From: Limnohabitans sp. 2KL-17
GTDB taxonomy: Bacteria > Pseudomonadota > Gammaproteobacteria > Burkholderiales > Burkholderiaceae_C
Assembly: GCF_003063415.1 (NCBI RefSeq)
Contig: NZ_NESK01000008.1
Location: forward strand, 59,834 to 123,833
Reading direction: 5' to 3'
Length of the DNA: 64,000 nucleotides
The notes beneath the pieces are model-generated. The model searched no databases, was not told the DNA's origin, and was given only the letters and a program-made list of their open reading frames with translations. This document shows, in pieces, positions 57,176-64,000 of this stretch (positions are counted from its first letter, which is position 1; each line of letters starts with the position of its first letter). A program made the translations under genes and the position numbers.

Positions 57176-57655
57176 TCACGCACGCGCAATCGTGTGGGTA
57201 CGGCGAATCTTTTGTTGCAACTGGATGATGCCGTAAATCAGCGCCTCCGCTGTGGGTGGGCAGCCTGGCACATACACATCGACCGGCACAATGCGGTCAC
57301 AACCGCGCACCACGGAATAGCTGTAGTGGTAATAACCACCGCCATTGGCACAGGAACCCATCGAGATGACCCAACGCGGCTCGGACATCTGGTCGTACAC
57401 CTTGCGCAGGGCCGGGGCCATCTTGTTGCACAAAGTACCGGCCACGATCATCAGATCGGCCTGACGGGGGCTGGCACGAAACACCTCGGCACCAAAGCGC
57501 CCCAAGTCGTAACGTGCAGCCGCCGAGTGCATCATCTCGACTGCGCAGCAGGCCAGGCCAAAAGTCATGGGCCAAAGAGAACCGGTTTTGGCCCAATTCA
57601 CCACCGAGTCGTAACTCGTGGTGATAAAGCCTTCTTTCATCACGCCTTCAATCAT
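57176..57655 (-). CDS. nuoB: NADH-quinone oxidoreductase subunit B
   Basis: 159 residues, holding cluster N2, the final electron donor to quinone. Ligands Cys36-Cys37 ([10 protein letters not shown]), Cys102 ([10 protein letters not shown]) and Cys132 ([11 protein letters not shown]). An amphipathic N-terminal region approaches the membrane arm. Confidence 0.98.
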   Translation of the reverse strand: MIEGVMKEGFITTSYDSVVNWAKTGSLWPMTFGLACCAVEMMHSAAARYDLGRFGAEVFRASPRQADLMIVAGTLCNKMAPALRKVYDQMSEPRWVISMGSCANGGGYYHYSYSVVRGCDRIVPVDVYVPGCPPTAEALIYGIIQLQQKIRRTHTIARA

Positions 57656-57700
57656 TTTTTAATCCTCAAGCAGACTGCATGCTGTTGTCAGTGCGAACGA

Positions 57701-58060
57701 TCATTCCCAGTCCAGGGCGCCTTTTTTCCACTCGTAGACAAAGCCCACAACAAGAATGGTCAGAAATATCACCACGGCCACAAAACCGGCCATGCCCACT
57801 TCCTTGAGCGCAATCGCCCAGGGAAACAGGAAAGCGATTTCCAGATCGAACAAGATGAACAAAATGGCCACCAGGTAGTAGCGCACATCGAACTTCATGC
57901 GGGCGTCTTCGAAAGCTTCGAAACCGCACTCATAAGGGGAATTTTTCTCCGCGTCAGGTTTGTTGGGGCCAAGGATGTAGCCCAAAACCTGGGGAATCAC
58001 GCCGACTGCAATGCCGACCAAAATGAACAAGAGAATGGGAAGGTATTGATCGAGGTTCAT
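57701..58060 (-). CDS. nuoA: NADH-quinone oxidoreductase subunit A
   Basis: 119 residues, three helices. The conserved matrix-side loop is [43 protein letters not shown], with its Cys and acidic residues near the quinone channel. The ATG at 58060 ([16 protein letters not shown]) is used, not an upstream in-frame ATG at 58105. First gene of the 14-gene operon, 65 bases downstream of tRNA-Leu. Confidence 0.96.
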   Translation of the reverse strand: MNLDQYLPILLFILVGIAVGVIPQVLGYILGPNKPDAEKNSPYECGFEAFEDARMKFDVRYYLVAILFILFDLEIAFLFPWAIALKEVGMAGFVAVVIFLTILVVGFVYEWKKGALDWE

Positions 58061-58125
58061 TTTTAGACTACCGGCATCACCGAATGAATAGGCCAGGCAT
58101 TGCAACCTGGGCTTTTCTGTTTGTC

Positions 58126-58210
58126 TGGTGCCGTCGGCGAGACTCGAACTCGCACAGCTTTCGCCACTACCCCCTCAAGATAGCGTGTCTACCAATTTCA
58201 CCACGACGGC
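58126..58210 (-). tRNA. tRNA-Leu (anticodon GAG)
   Basis: 85 nucleotides including an encoded CCA. The acceptor stem GCCGTCG pairs perfectly with CGACGGC before ACCA. The D-loop has the leucine-type AAATTGGTAGACACG, the anticodon stem CTATC/GGTAG encloses loop TTGAGGG with anticodon GAG, a long variable arm follows (class II), and the T-arm is GCGAGTTCGAGTCTCGC. It decodes CUC and CUU. Sits between secG and nuoA. Confidence 0.97.
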
Positions 58211-58353
58211 TGGATACTTTTGCCCGGGTTGCGTGAGGTGCACCGAGTGGCGCATTTAGCTCTCCGGACAATCTCATAGTTTACTCTGAAAACACTGCTG
58301 ATTCATTGCGCAAACCGGGAAATTTGTGCAGAGCAGCAAAGCTGAACAGCAGC

Positions 58354-58749
58354 TTACTTGGCAGGCGCAGGTGGCACGCTGTTGTCAGGCTTTGCAGCAG
58401 GCGTGTTGCCAGGGATTTGAGCAGCCGGGCTGCTGTCAATGGGCGTGGTTGGCGCAGCAGGCGCTGTCAAAGTGGTGCCCTCCAGTACGCTGCCGGACGG
58501 GGCTGTAGGTCGGAGGTTGCTGAAATAAGCCAACAACAAAGTACACGCAAAAAACACCGCTGCCAGAACGGCCGTGGTGCGCGAGAGAAAATTAGCGCCG
58601 CCCGTGGCCCCAAACAGGCTGCCCGAACCACCGCTGCCAAATGCCGCACCCATGTCAGCACCTTTGCCATGCTGAATCAAAATCAAACCGATCATGGCCA
58701 GCGCCGACAACATCTGAACCACCAAAATCAAAGTCAACACCATGCTCAT
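58354..58749 (-). CDS. secG: preprotein translocase subunit SecG
   Basis: 131 residues. The SecG core has two helices (LTLILVVQMLSALAMIGLILIQ and RTTAVLAAVFFACTLLLAYF) linked by the conserved HGKGADMGAAFGSGGSGSLFGATGGANFLS. A Pro/Ala/Thr-rich hydrophilic tail of about 50 residues follows. GGAG lies upstream of the ATG at 58749; the ATG at 58743 is an alternative. It assists SecYEG in protein export. Downstream of tpiA. Confidence 0.93.
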   Translation of the reverse strand: MSMVLTLILVVQMLSALAMIGLILIQHGKGADMGAAFGSGGSGSLFGATGGANFLSRTTAVLAAVFFACTLLLAYFSNLRPTAPSGSVLEGTTLTAPAAPTTPIDSSPAAQIPGNTPAAKPDNSVPPAPAK

Positions 58750-58787
58750 CTGTATCTCCAAAAATCAAAAAAAGGTTGGCAAAAGAC

Positions 58788-59540
58788 TCAGCGCGAGGCC
58801 ATCGCCAACATGGACAAAAATTCGGACGCCTTGAGTGCCGCCCCGCCAATCAGGCCACCATCCACATCGGGCTGGGCCAGCAATTGGGCTGCAGTGGCAG
58901 CCGTCATGCTGCCACCGTACAAAATGGACACCCTGTCCGCATGCGCGCTGGCGGCTTGCAATTGTGCACGCAACACGGCGTGCAGTTGTTGCGCCTGGTC
59001 AGGCGTTGCGGTCAATCCGGTACCGATGGCCCATAAAGGTTCGTAAGCCACCACGATTTCACTGATGCAATGGCCGTTCGCATGGATCACGGCCGCCAAC
59101 TGGCGCTTGACCACGGCCTCGGTTTGTCCAGCTTCGCGCTCTGCCAGGCTTTCACCCAAGCATACGATAGGGGTGATGCCGGCAGCCAATGCGCGTTGCG
59201 CCTTGGCAGCCACCAGCACATCCGATTCGGCATGGTGCATGCGTCGCTCCGAATGCCCCACGATGCAATAACGTACCGCAAAATCCTGCAACATTCTGGC
59301 CGATACTTCGCCCGTGTAGGGTCCGAAATCATGAGCCGACACATCTTGCGCGCCCAACTCAATGGACGAGCCAGACAGCAAGTTTTGCAACTGCGCCAGA
59401 TAGGCCGTCGGCACACAGACGGCAGCGCGGCAATGCACACCCGCCATGCCCGCCAACAGCTCGGACACCAAGGATGCGTTGTCAGCCAGGCTGCCATTCA
59501 TCTTCCAGTTGCCGACCATCAACTTGCTGCGCATCGACAT
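58788..59540 (-). CDS. tpiA: triosephosphate isomerase
   Basis: Interconverts dihydroxyacetone phosphate and glyceraldehyde 3-phosphate. 250 residues: the start MSMRSKLMVGNWKMNG with Lys13, electrophilic His in CIVGHSERR, base Glu in VVAYEPLWAIGTG and phosphate loop YGGSMTAATAAQLL. The ATG at 59540 overlaps the stop of the quinone oxidoreductase gene (TGATG). The open frame extends upstream antisense-free within that gene but is not needed. Confidence 0.97.
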   Translation of the reverse strand: MSMRSKLMVGNWKMNGSLADNASLVSELLAGMAGVHCRAAVCVPTAYLAQLQNLLSGSSIELGAQDVSAHDFGPYTGEVSARMLQDFAVRYCIVGHSERRMHHAESDVLVAAKAQRALAAGITPIVCLGESLAEREAGQTEAVVKRQLAAVIHANGHCISEIVVAYEPLWAIGTGLTATPDQAQQLHAVLRAQLQAASAHADRVSILYGGSMTAATAAQLLAQPDVDGGLIGGAALKASEFLSMLAMASR

Positions 59541-60550
59541 CACCAGGTAACCACCAACTTGCCCACGTGCTTGTTCGTCTCCATCAGGGCATGGGCTTGT
59601 GCCGCACCCGATGGCAAGCCACCACCGGCCTCCAGAGCACCAAAGACACTGTGAATGACCGGCTTGATGCGGCCTGATTCGATCCAGGGCCAAACCGTCT
59701 CACGCAAAGATTTGGCAATCGCGGCTTTGAATGCCACCGGCCGCGGCCGCAGCGTGGAGCCTGTGATCGTCAAACGACGGCGCAAAACGACGCCGGCATT
59801 GAACTCGCTCTTGACTCCGCCTTGCACCGCAATGATGACCAGTCGGCCATCTTCGGCCAGGGCCTCGACTTCGCGCGCCACATAGTCGCCAGCGACCATG
59901 TCCAAAATCACGTTCACACCCAGACCATTGGTCAGGCGTTTGGCTTCGGCCACGAAATCGGTTGTTTTGTAGTTGATGGCGTGGTCTGCACCCAGCGCCA
60001 GGCAAGCCTGGCATTTGTCATCAGAGCCTGCTGTGGCGATCACTTTGGCGCCGGCCGCTTTGGCCATCTGAATGGCCGTGACGCCAATGCCACTGGTGCC
60101 ACCCTGTATCAGCAAGGTCTCGCCCGCTTGCAAACGCCCGCGGTCAAACACATTGCTCAACACGGTAAAAAATGTCTCGGGCAGCGATGCAGCCTCGATG
60201 TCACTCAGGCCACGGGGCACAGGCAAACATTGTTCTATGGGCGCCACGCACAGTTGCGCATATCCGCCGCCAGCCACCAGAGCGCAGACACGGTCACCCA
60301 CAGCCAGGCCCGCTTGGGCCATGGCCTGCAAATCACCCGACACCACCACACCGGCCACTTCAAGGCCCGGAATGTCCGATGCACCCGGTGGCACGGGGTA
60401 ATTGCCGGTGCGTTGCAGCACGTCGGGGCGGTTGATGCCGCTGGCCGACACGCGAATGAGCAACTCCCCTGCCCCAGCCACAGGGTCAGGACGGGTGCCA
60501 GGCACCAATACCTCGGGCGCACCGTAGCTTTGAATTTCAATGACGTTCAT
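59540..60550 (-). CDS. NAD(P)H quinone oxidoreductase (PIG3/zeta-crystallin-type)
   Basis: 336 residues of the zinc-free medium-chain dehydrogenase family. GroES-like N-terminal half (INRPDVLQRTGNYPVPPGASDIPGLEVAGVV), then a Rossmann half with LLIQGGTSGIGVTAIQMAKAAGAKVIATAGSDDKC and AINYKTTDF. No structural zinc cysteines. Ends ALMETNKHVGKLVV, as in the PIG3 group. Substrate not certain. Located between pnp and tpiA. Confidence 0.9.
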   Translation of the reverse strand: MNVIEIQSYGAPEVLVPGTRPDPVAGAGELLIRVSASGINRPDVLQRTGNYPVPPGASDIPGLEVAGVVVSGDLQAMAQAGLAVGDRVCALVAGGGYAQLCVAPIEQCLPVPRGLSDIEAASLPETFFTVLSNVFDRGRLQAGETLLIQGGTSGIGVTAIQMAKAAGAKVIATAGSDDKCQACLALGADHAINYKTTDFVAEAKRLTNGLGVNVILDMVAGDYVAREVEALAEDGRLVIIAVQGGVKSEFNAGVVLRRRLTITGSTLRPRPVAFKAAIAKSLRETVWPWIESGRIKPVIHSVFGALEAGGGLPSGAAQAHALMETNKHVGKLVVTW

Positions 60551-60610
60551 GGGGCAGCCTTTTACAGGTCAGTCCGGGCAGCGTTGGCTACCCGGAAGCA
60601 CCTCAGAAGA

Positions 60611-62722
60611 TTATTGAGGACCCTGGGCAGGACGGTCCAACAAAGCCTTCATCGACAGTTTGATGCGGCCTTTTTCATCGGTTTCCATGACCTTGACCTT
60701 GACGATCTGACCTTCGCTCAAGTAGTCGGTCACTTTTTCGACGCGCTCGTGGGCGATCTGGCTGATGTGCAACAAGCCGTCCTTGCCGGGCAACAGGTTG
60801 ATCAAAGCGCCGAAGTCCAGGATCTTGGTGACCGGGCCTTCGTAGACCTTGCCGATTTCGACTTCGGCGGTGATCTGCTCGATGCGGCGCTTGGCGATCT
60901 CGGCCTTGTCACCGTCGGTGGCGGCGATCGTGATCGTGCCGTCTTCGGAGATGTTGATCTGGCAGCCGGTTTCCTCGGTCAAAGCACGGATGGTGGCACC
61001 ACCCTTGCCGATCACGTCACGAATTTTTTCGGGGTTGATCTTCATGGTGAAGAGCTTGGGTGCGAAATCGGACACTTCCGTGTTGGCTTCGCTCATCGCT
61101 TCTTGCATCTTGCCCAGAATGTGCATGCGGGCTTCTTTGGCTTGGGCCAAAGCCACTTGCATGATCTCTTTGGTGATGCCTTGGATCTTGATGTCCATCT
61201 GCAAAGCGGTGATGCCGTTGGTGGTACCGGCCACTTTGAAGTCCATGTCGCCCAAGTGATCTTCATCACCCAGGATGTCGGTCAGCACCGCAAAGCGGTT
61301 CTCTTCCTTGATCAGGCCCATAGCAATACCGGCCACGTGGGCTTTCATCGGCACGCCGGCGTCCATCATGGACAAGCAACCGCCGCAGACCGAAGCCATG
61401 GACGAAGAACCGTTCGATTCGGTGATTTCGGACACCACACGCATGGTGTATGGAAACTCTTCTTTGGTAGGCATGACAGCAGCCAAAGCACGCTTGGCCA
61501 AACGGCCGTGGCCGATTTCGCGGCGCTTGGTGCTGCCCATGCGGCCCACTTCGCCGGTGGCAAAGGGAGGCATGTTGTAATGGAACATGAAGCGGTCTTC
61601 GAACTCGCCAGCCAAAGCGTCAATGCGCTGAGCATCGCGCTCAGTGCCCAAAGTGGTGATCACCAAGGCCTGGGTTTCGCCACGTGTGAACAAGGCCGAA
61701 CCGTGGGTGCGGGGCAGCACACTGTTGCGAATTTCGATGGGGCGCACAGTGCGGGTGTCACGGCCGTCGATACGGGGCTCACCAGCCAGAATCTGGCTGC
61801 GCACAATGCGCGCTTCGATTTCGAACATCAGGCCATCAAGCTTGACGCCGTCAAACACAACGCCCTCTTCAGCCAGTGCCACTTTGACCGAAGCATAAGC
61901 TTCACGGCAAGCGTGTGTACGGGCTTGTTTGTTGCGGATCTGGTATGCGGCGCGCAACTTTTGTTCGGCCAGAGTGGCCAGTTTGGCTTCGAAAGCCAGG
62001 TCACGGGCAGGCGCTTGCCAGTCCCACACCGGCTTGCCGGCTTCGCGCACCAATTCATGGATCGCGTGAATGGCGATGGCCGATTGCTCGTGACCGTAAA
62101 CCACACCACCCAACATGATTTCTTCGGACAATTGCTGAGCCTCCGATTCCACCATCAGCACAGCGGCTTCGGTACCGGCAACCACCAGGTCCATCACGCT
62201 GTCTTTGCGCTGGGTCTGGCCTGGGTTGAGCACGTATTCGCCGTTGATGTAACCCACACGAGCCGCGCCAATAGGGCCATTGAACGGAATGCCCGAGATG
62301 GACAAGGCAGCAGACACGGCGATCATCGCAGCGATGTCGGCATCGACTTCAGGATTGAGCGAGACCGTGTGGATGACCACATGCACGTCGTTGTAAAAAC
62401 CTTCAGGGAACAAAGGACGGATCGGGCGGTCGATCAGACGGCTGGTCAGGGTCTCGTGTTCGCTGGGCTTGGCTTCGCGCTTGAAAAAGCTGCCAGGGAT
62501 CTTGCCTGCGGCATACGTTTTTTCAATGTAATCCACAGTGAGCGGGAAAAAATCCTGCCCGGCTTTGGCGATCTTGGAACCCACCACAGTGGCGAGCACC
62601 ACGGTGCCTTCCATGTCCAGCAGCACGGCGCCGCCGGCTTGGCGAGCGACTTCGCCGGTTTCCATCTTGACCGTGTGCTGGCCCCACTGGAAGGTTTTGG
62701 TAACTTTGTTGAAAATAGACAT
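60611..62722 (-). CDS. pnp: polyribonucleotide nucleotidyltransferase (PNPase)
   Basis: 3'-5' phosphorolytic exoribonuclease and part of the degradosome. 703 residues: two RNase PH domains (the second with the catalytic [16 protein letters not shown] and [19 protein letters not shown]), then KH ([24 protein letters not shown]) and S1 ([33 protein letters not shown]) RNA-binding domains. The start is the ATG at 62722. The 160-base leader after the rpsO terminator probably carries the autoregulation site known for rpsO-pnp operons. Confidence 0.97.
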   Translation of the reverse strand: MSIFNKVTKTFQWGQHTVKMETGEVARQAGGAVLLDMEGTVVLATVVGSKIAKAGQDFFPLTVDYIEKTYAAGKIPGSFFKREAKPSEHETLTSRLIDRPIRPLFPEGFYNDVHVVIHTVSLNPEVDADIAAMIAVSAALSISGIPFNGPIGAARVGYINGEYVLNPGQTQRKDSVMDLVVAGTEAAVLMVESEAQQLSEEIMLGGVVYGHEQSAIAIHAIHELVREAGKPVWDWQAPARDLAFEAKLATLAEQKLRAAYQIRNKQARTHACREAYASVKVALAEEGVVFDGVKLDGLMFEIEARIVRSQILAGEPRIDGRDTRTVRPIEIRNSVLPRTHGSALFTRGETQALVITTLGTERDAQRIDALAGEFEDRFMFHYNMPPFATGEVGRMGSTKRREIGHGRLAKRALAAVMPTKEEFPYTMRVVSEITESNGSSSMASVCGGCLSMMDAGVPMKAHVAGIAMGLIKEENRFAVLTDILGDEDHLGDMDFKVAGTTNGITALQMDIKIQGITKEIMQVALAQAKEARMHILGKMQEAMSEANTEVSDFAPKLFTMKINPEKIRDVIGKGGATIRALTEETGCQINISEDGTITIAATDGDKAEIAKRRIEQITAEVEIGKVYEGPVTKILDFGALINLLPGKDGLLHISQIAHERVEKVTDYLSEGQIVKVKVMETDEKGRIKLSMKALLDRPAQGPQ

Positions 62723-62880
62723 GTTCAGTACTCCTGAAAACAAAAGCGCATGAGGCTGCACCGAAGGCCCGAAATATGACTTTCTGAACTCGATGCCATT
62801 CCACAAAACATCTGGCTTGAAGCCTTGTGGAATGACACAGCGCGGGTTCGTCCTGGCAAATTCCGACTGAAAAAAGAATA

Positions 62881-62914
62881 AAGCGCCTGAGCTAGTGTCC
62901 TAACTCAGGCGCTT
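62881..62914 (-). terminator. rho-independent terminator after rpsO
   Basis: An 11-bp perfect stem, AAGCGCCTGAG (62881-62891) with CTCAGGCGCTT (62904-62914), and a 12-base loop. On the minus strand it is followed by TTATTCTTTTTTC. It lies 17 bases beyond the rpsO stop and before pnp, so it should separate rpsO from pnp or pass a fraction of transcripts through. Confidence 0.88.
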
Positions 62915-62931
62915 TTCATCTGGACAGACGA

Positions 62932-63198
62932 TTACTTGCGCAGGCCAAGTTTGGCGATCAGCGCGACGTAACGGTCAGCATCACGGGACTTGAGGTAGTC
63001 CAGCAGTTTGCGGCGACGGCTCACCATGCGCAGCAGGCCACGGCGACCGTGATGGTCTTTGGCGTGTGTTTTGAAGTGAGGTGTCAGCTCGTTGATACGG
63101 GCTGTGAGCAAAGCCACTTGGACCTCAGGGGACCCTGTGTCATTGGCAGCGCGTGCGTTGGCTTTGACGACCTCGGCCTTGATTGAAGATGCAATCAT
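62932..63198 (-). CDS. rpsO: 30S ribosomal protein S15
   Basis: 88 residues. [71 protein letters not shown] is the canonical S15 four-helix sequence with the 16S rRNA-binding HHGRRGL and HxDxx-like residues. Upstream of pnp, the conserved proteobacterial order. In E. coli S15 represses its own translation through the leader RNA. Confidence 0.98.
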   Translation of the reverse strand: MIASSIKAEVVKANARAANDTGSPEVQVALLTARINELTPHFKTHAKDHHGRRGLLRMVSRRRKLLDYLKSRDADRYVALIAKLGLRK

Positions 63199-63312
63199 GG
63201 TATTTCCTTGTTGTTTCGCTTGGATTCAGTGACGAATTTCAGCGGGTTAATGACTTGCGCCAACTGCCGGAAAAGCGGTGGGCGTGCGTTTCACAGATTG
63301 CAAAACAGGCGG

Positions 63313-63318
63313 ATTATA
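63313..63318 (-). promoter_or_regulatory. consensus -10 box (TATAAT) of rpsO
   Basis: The minus strand reads CTATAATCC at this site, about 115 bases upstream of the rpsO ATG, giving a leader of roughly 105 bases. Space for an S15 autoregulatory structure is therefore available. The -35 region is not well matched. Confidence 0.5.
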
Positions 63319-63385
63319 GCCCGCAATCGGGCCTTTCACGGTGTGCTGGCCACCCAAGGACTCAAGCGCACCCCATTGAGCAACG

Positions 63386-63435
63386 TTAATCGGGGTCAGA
63401 TCCCAATTAAATAAATGGGGTCTGACCCCGATTAA
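63386..63435. repeat. 50-bp palindromic GGGGTCTGACCCC-type repeat element
   Basis: A 20-base left arm (63386-63405, TTAATCGGGGTCAGATCCCA) and right arm (63416-63435) are reverse complements at 19 of 20 positions, with the AT-only loop ATTAAATAAA. A third partial copy (GTGACCCCGATGAATT, 63438-63453) follows. This GGGGTCAGACCCC core is a recurrent repeat in beta- and gammaproteobacteria, often near REP-associated transposases. No transposase gene of that kind is in the window. Confidence 0.75.
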
Positions 63436-63460
63436 CTGTGACCCCGATGAATTGCCCCAG

Positions 63461-63876
63461 TCAGCCGGATGACGACTTGTTTCGGCTCAACCACGATGCC
63501 AGACGGGCCACCCCCTGCTCCAGCCTGGACAAGTCTTCAGACGCAAAACACCAGCGCAGCCAGCCTGCCGCTTGCGGGGCGAAAGCCTCGCCGGGAGCCA
63601 GACCCAAGCCGGCTTCGGCCACCAGGCGCTTGGCTGTGGCCACCGCATCAGGGTGCCCTTCGAGCCTGAAAAATGCATACATGCCGCCTTTGGCTGGCGC
63701 AAGCTGCACGCCTTGCACGGCCTGCAGCAACGGCACCAGGGTGTCTCGACAAGCTTTGAGGTGCTGCACCACACGGGGCGTGATGTCGGCCGTGTTTTGC
63801 AAAGCCACCACGCCTGCCCGCTGGGTAAAGACAGGCGCGCACGAGGTGTTGAACTCGATCAATTTGCCCATATCAG
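63461..63876 (-). pseudogene. C-terminal remnant of a class I/II PLP-dependent aminotransferase
   Basis: The frame reads GKLIEFNTSCAPVFTQRAGVVAL, then AKGGMYAFFRLEGHPDAVATAKRLV and GLGLAPGEAFAPQAAGWLRWCFASEDLSRLEQG. This matches the last third (small domain) of aspartate/alanine-type aminotransferases, including the Arg in LRWCFA that binds the substrate carboxylate. The catalytic Lys region should lie further upstream, but homology stops at about PDMGKL (near 63876), where insertion-sequence DNA begins. The gene thus appears interrupted. The N-terminal part would be beyond the window. Confidence 0.65.
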
Positions 63877-64000
63877 GCTGCTGAAATACTCCCATGTTTA
63901 GGTCCACGCCGAGCCCCTGAGAAACGTTAATTGTTGAGCAACTACACGGACACATGATGCGCGGCGCTGACACCTTCACCGAGAGCCTTTTCACGATGCG
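63877..64000 (+). mobile_element. left end of an IS5-like insertion sequence (partial)
   Basis: From the aminotransferase break point to the window edge the sequence has no coding relation to the disrupted gene and contains a transposase start at 63954. The precise terminal inverted repeat and target duplication cannot be fixed because only one end is visible; the boundary at about 63876 is placed where aminotransferase homology ends. Confidence 0.5.
63954..64000 (+). CDS. IS5-family transposase (N-terminal 15 codons)
   Basis: ATG at 63954 encodes MMRGADTFTESLFTM and then runs off the window. The sequence M(M)RGADTFTESLFT is the characteristic start of a group of IS5-family (DUF772/DDE) transposases common in Betaproteobacteria. 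Only 47 bases are visible, so completeness cannot be judged. Confidence 0.65.
   Translation, partial: MMRGADTFTESLFTM

Noticed and set aside
59822..62737. A 971-codon open frame on the plus strand across pnp and the quinone oxidoreductase gene
   Set aside because: It is the antisense of two conserved genes; its His/Phe/Gly-rich translation (repeated FGH, DLD patterns) is the mirror of codon bias and not a repeat protein.

Overview
This window looks like chromosomal DNA of a betaproteobacterium of the order Burkholderiales, most likely the family Comamonadaceae (a Limnohabitans/Rhodoferax-like freshwater lineage). The evidence is the GC-rich coding sequence with frequent GTG/TTG starts, the gene orders pyrG-kdsA-DUF1330-eno-ftsB and rpsO-pnp-quinone oxidoreductase-tpiA-secG-tRNA-Leu-nuoA..N-DUF2818, a 'Bug' tricarboxylate-binding protein, and protein sequences typical of this group. 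The family assignment is an inference from sequence alone. Coding density is very high, and no gene-free stretch exceeds about 270 bases.

Layout. 1-2.2 kb (minus): a partial pRiA4b ORF-3-like gene and parE. 2.4-6.4 kb (plus): an MFS transporter with a translationally coupled 39-residue membrane peptide, a methyltransferase, dapA and bamC, closed by a strong bidirectional terminator. 6.5-10.4 kb: a small Ala/Pro-rich lipoprotein with a dyad at its predicted +1, a RoxA-type ribosomal oxygenase, a SlyD-like isomerase, and dut-coaBC. 10.6-15.7 kb (plus): pyrG-kdsA-DUF1330-eno-ftsB and a NadR-like ATPase, preceded by a structured intergenic region. 15.7-24.2 kb: single housekeeping genes (hslO, gamma-carbonic anhydrase, DUF455, xerD, a Bug binding protein, an AEC transporter, queG, tsaE, amiC). 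24.3-30.6 kb: a divergent ABC sugar locus resembling frc (fructose) systems, with ATPase, FucU/RbsD mutarotase, ROK repressor and FSA-like aldolase on one strand and binding protein, permease and PfkB kinase on the other. A 21-bp dyad, probably the ROK operator, lies between the two arms.

31.5-41.7 kb is the most unusual region. A tightly coupled mutL-MFS-miaA operon runs directly into a secreted SGNH esterase and an acyltransferase-3/SGNH fusion with the architecture of Gram-positive OatA. Next come a LysM-glucosaminidase on the opposite strand and a second secreted SGNH esterase. I read this as a candidate cassette for adding and removing acetyl groups on peptidoglycan (or another envelope glycan) together with the hydrolase it would control.

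58.1-41.7 kb (minus) is a complete 14-gene complex I operon, nuoA-N, followed by DUF2818, a Nudix ADP-ribose pyrophosphatase, DUF1178 and arfB. Upstream on the same strand are tRNA-Leu(GAG), secG, tpiA, a quinone oxidoreductase, pnp and rpsO. The last 0.6 kb is disturbed: a large near-perfect GGGGTCTGACCCC-type palindrome, then an aminotransferase remnant apparently cut by an IS5-like element whose transposase begins at the window edge.

No CRISPR array, rRNA, prophage or recognised defence system was seen.
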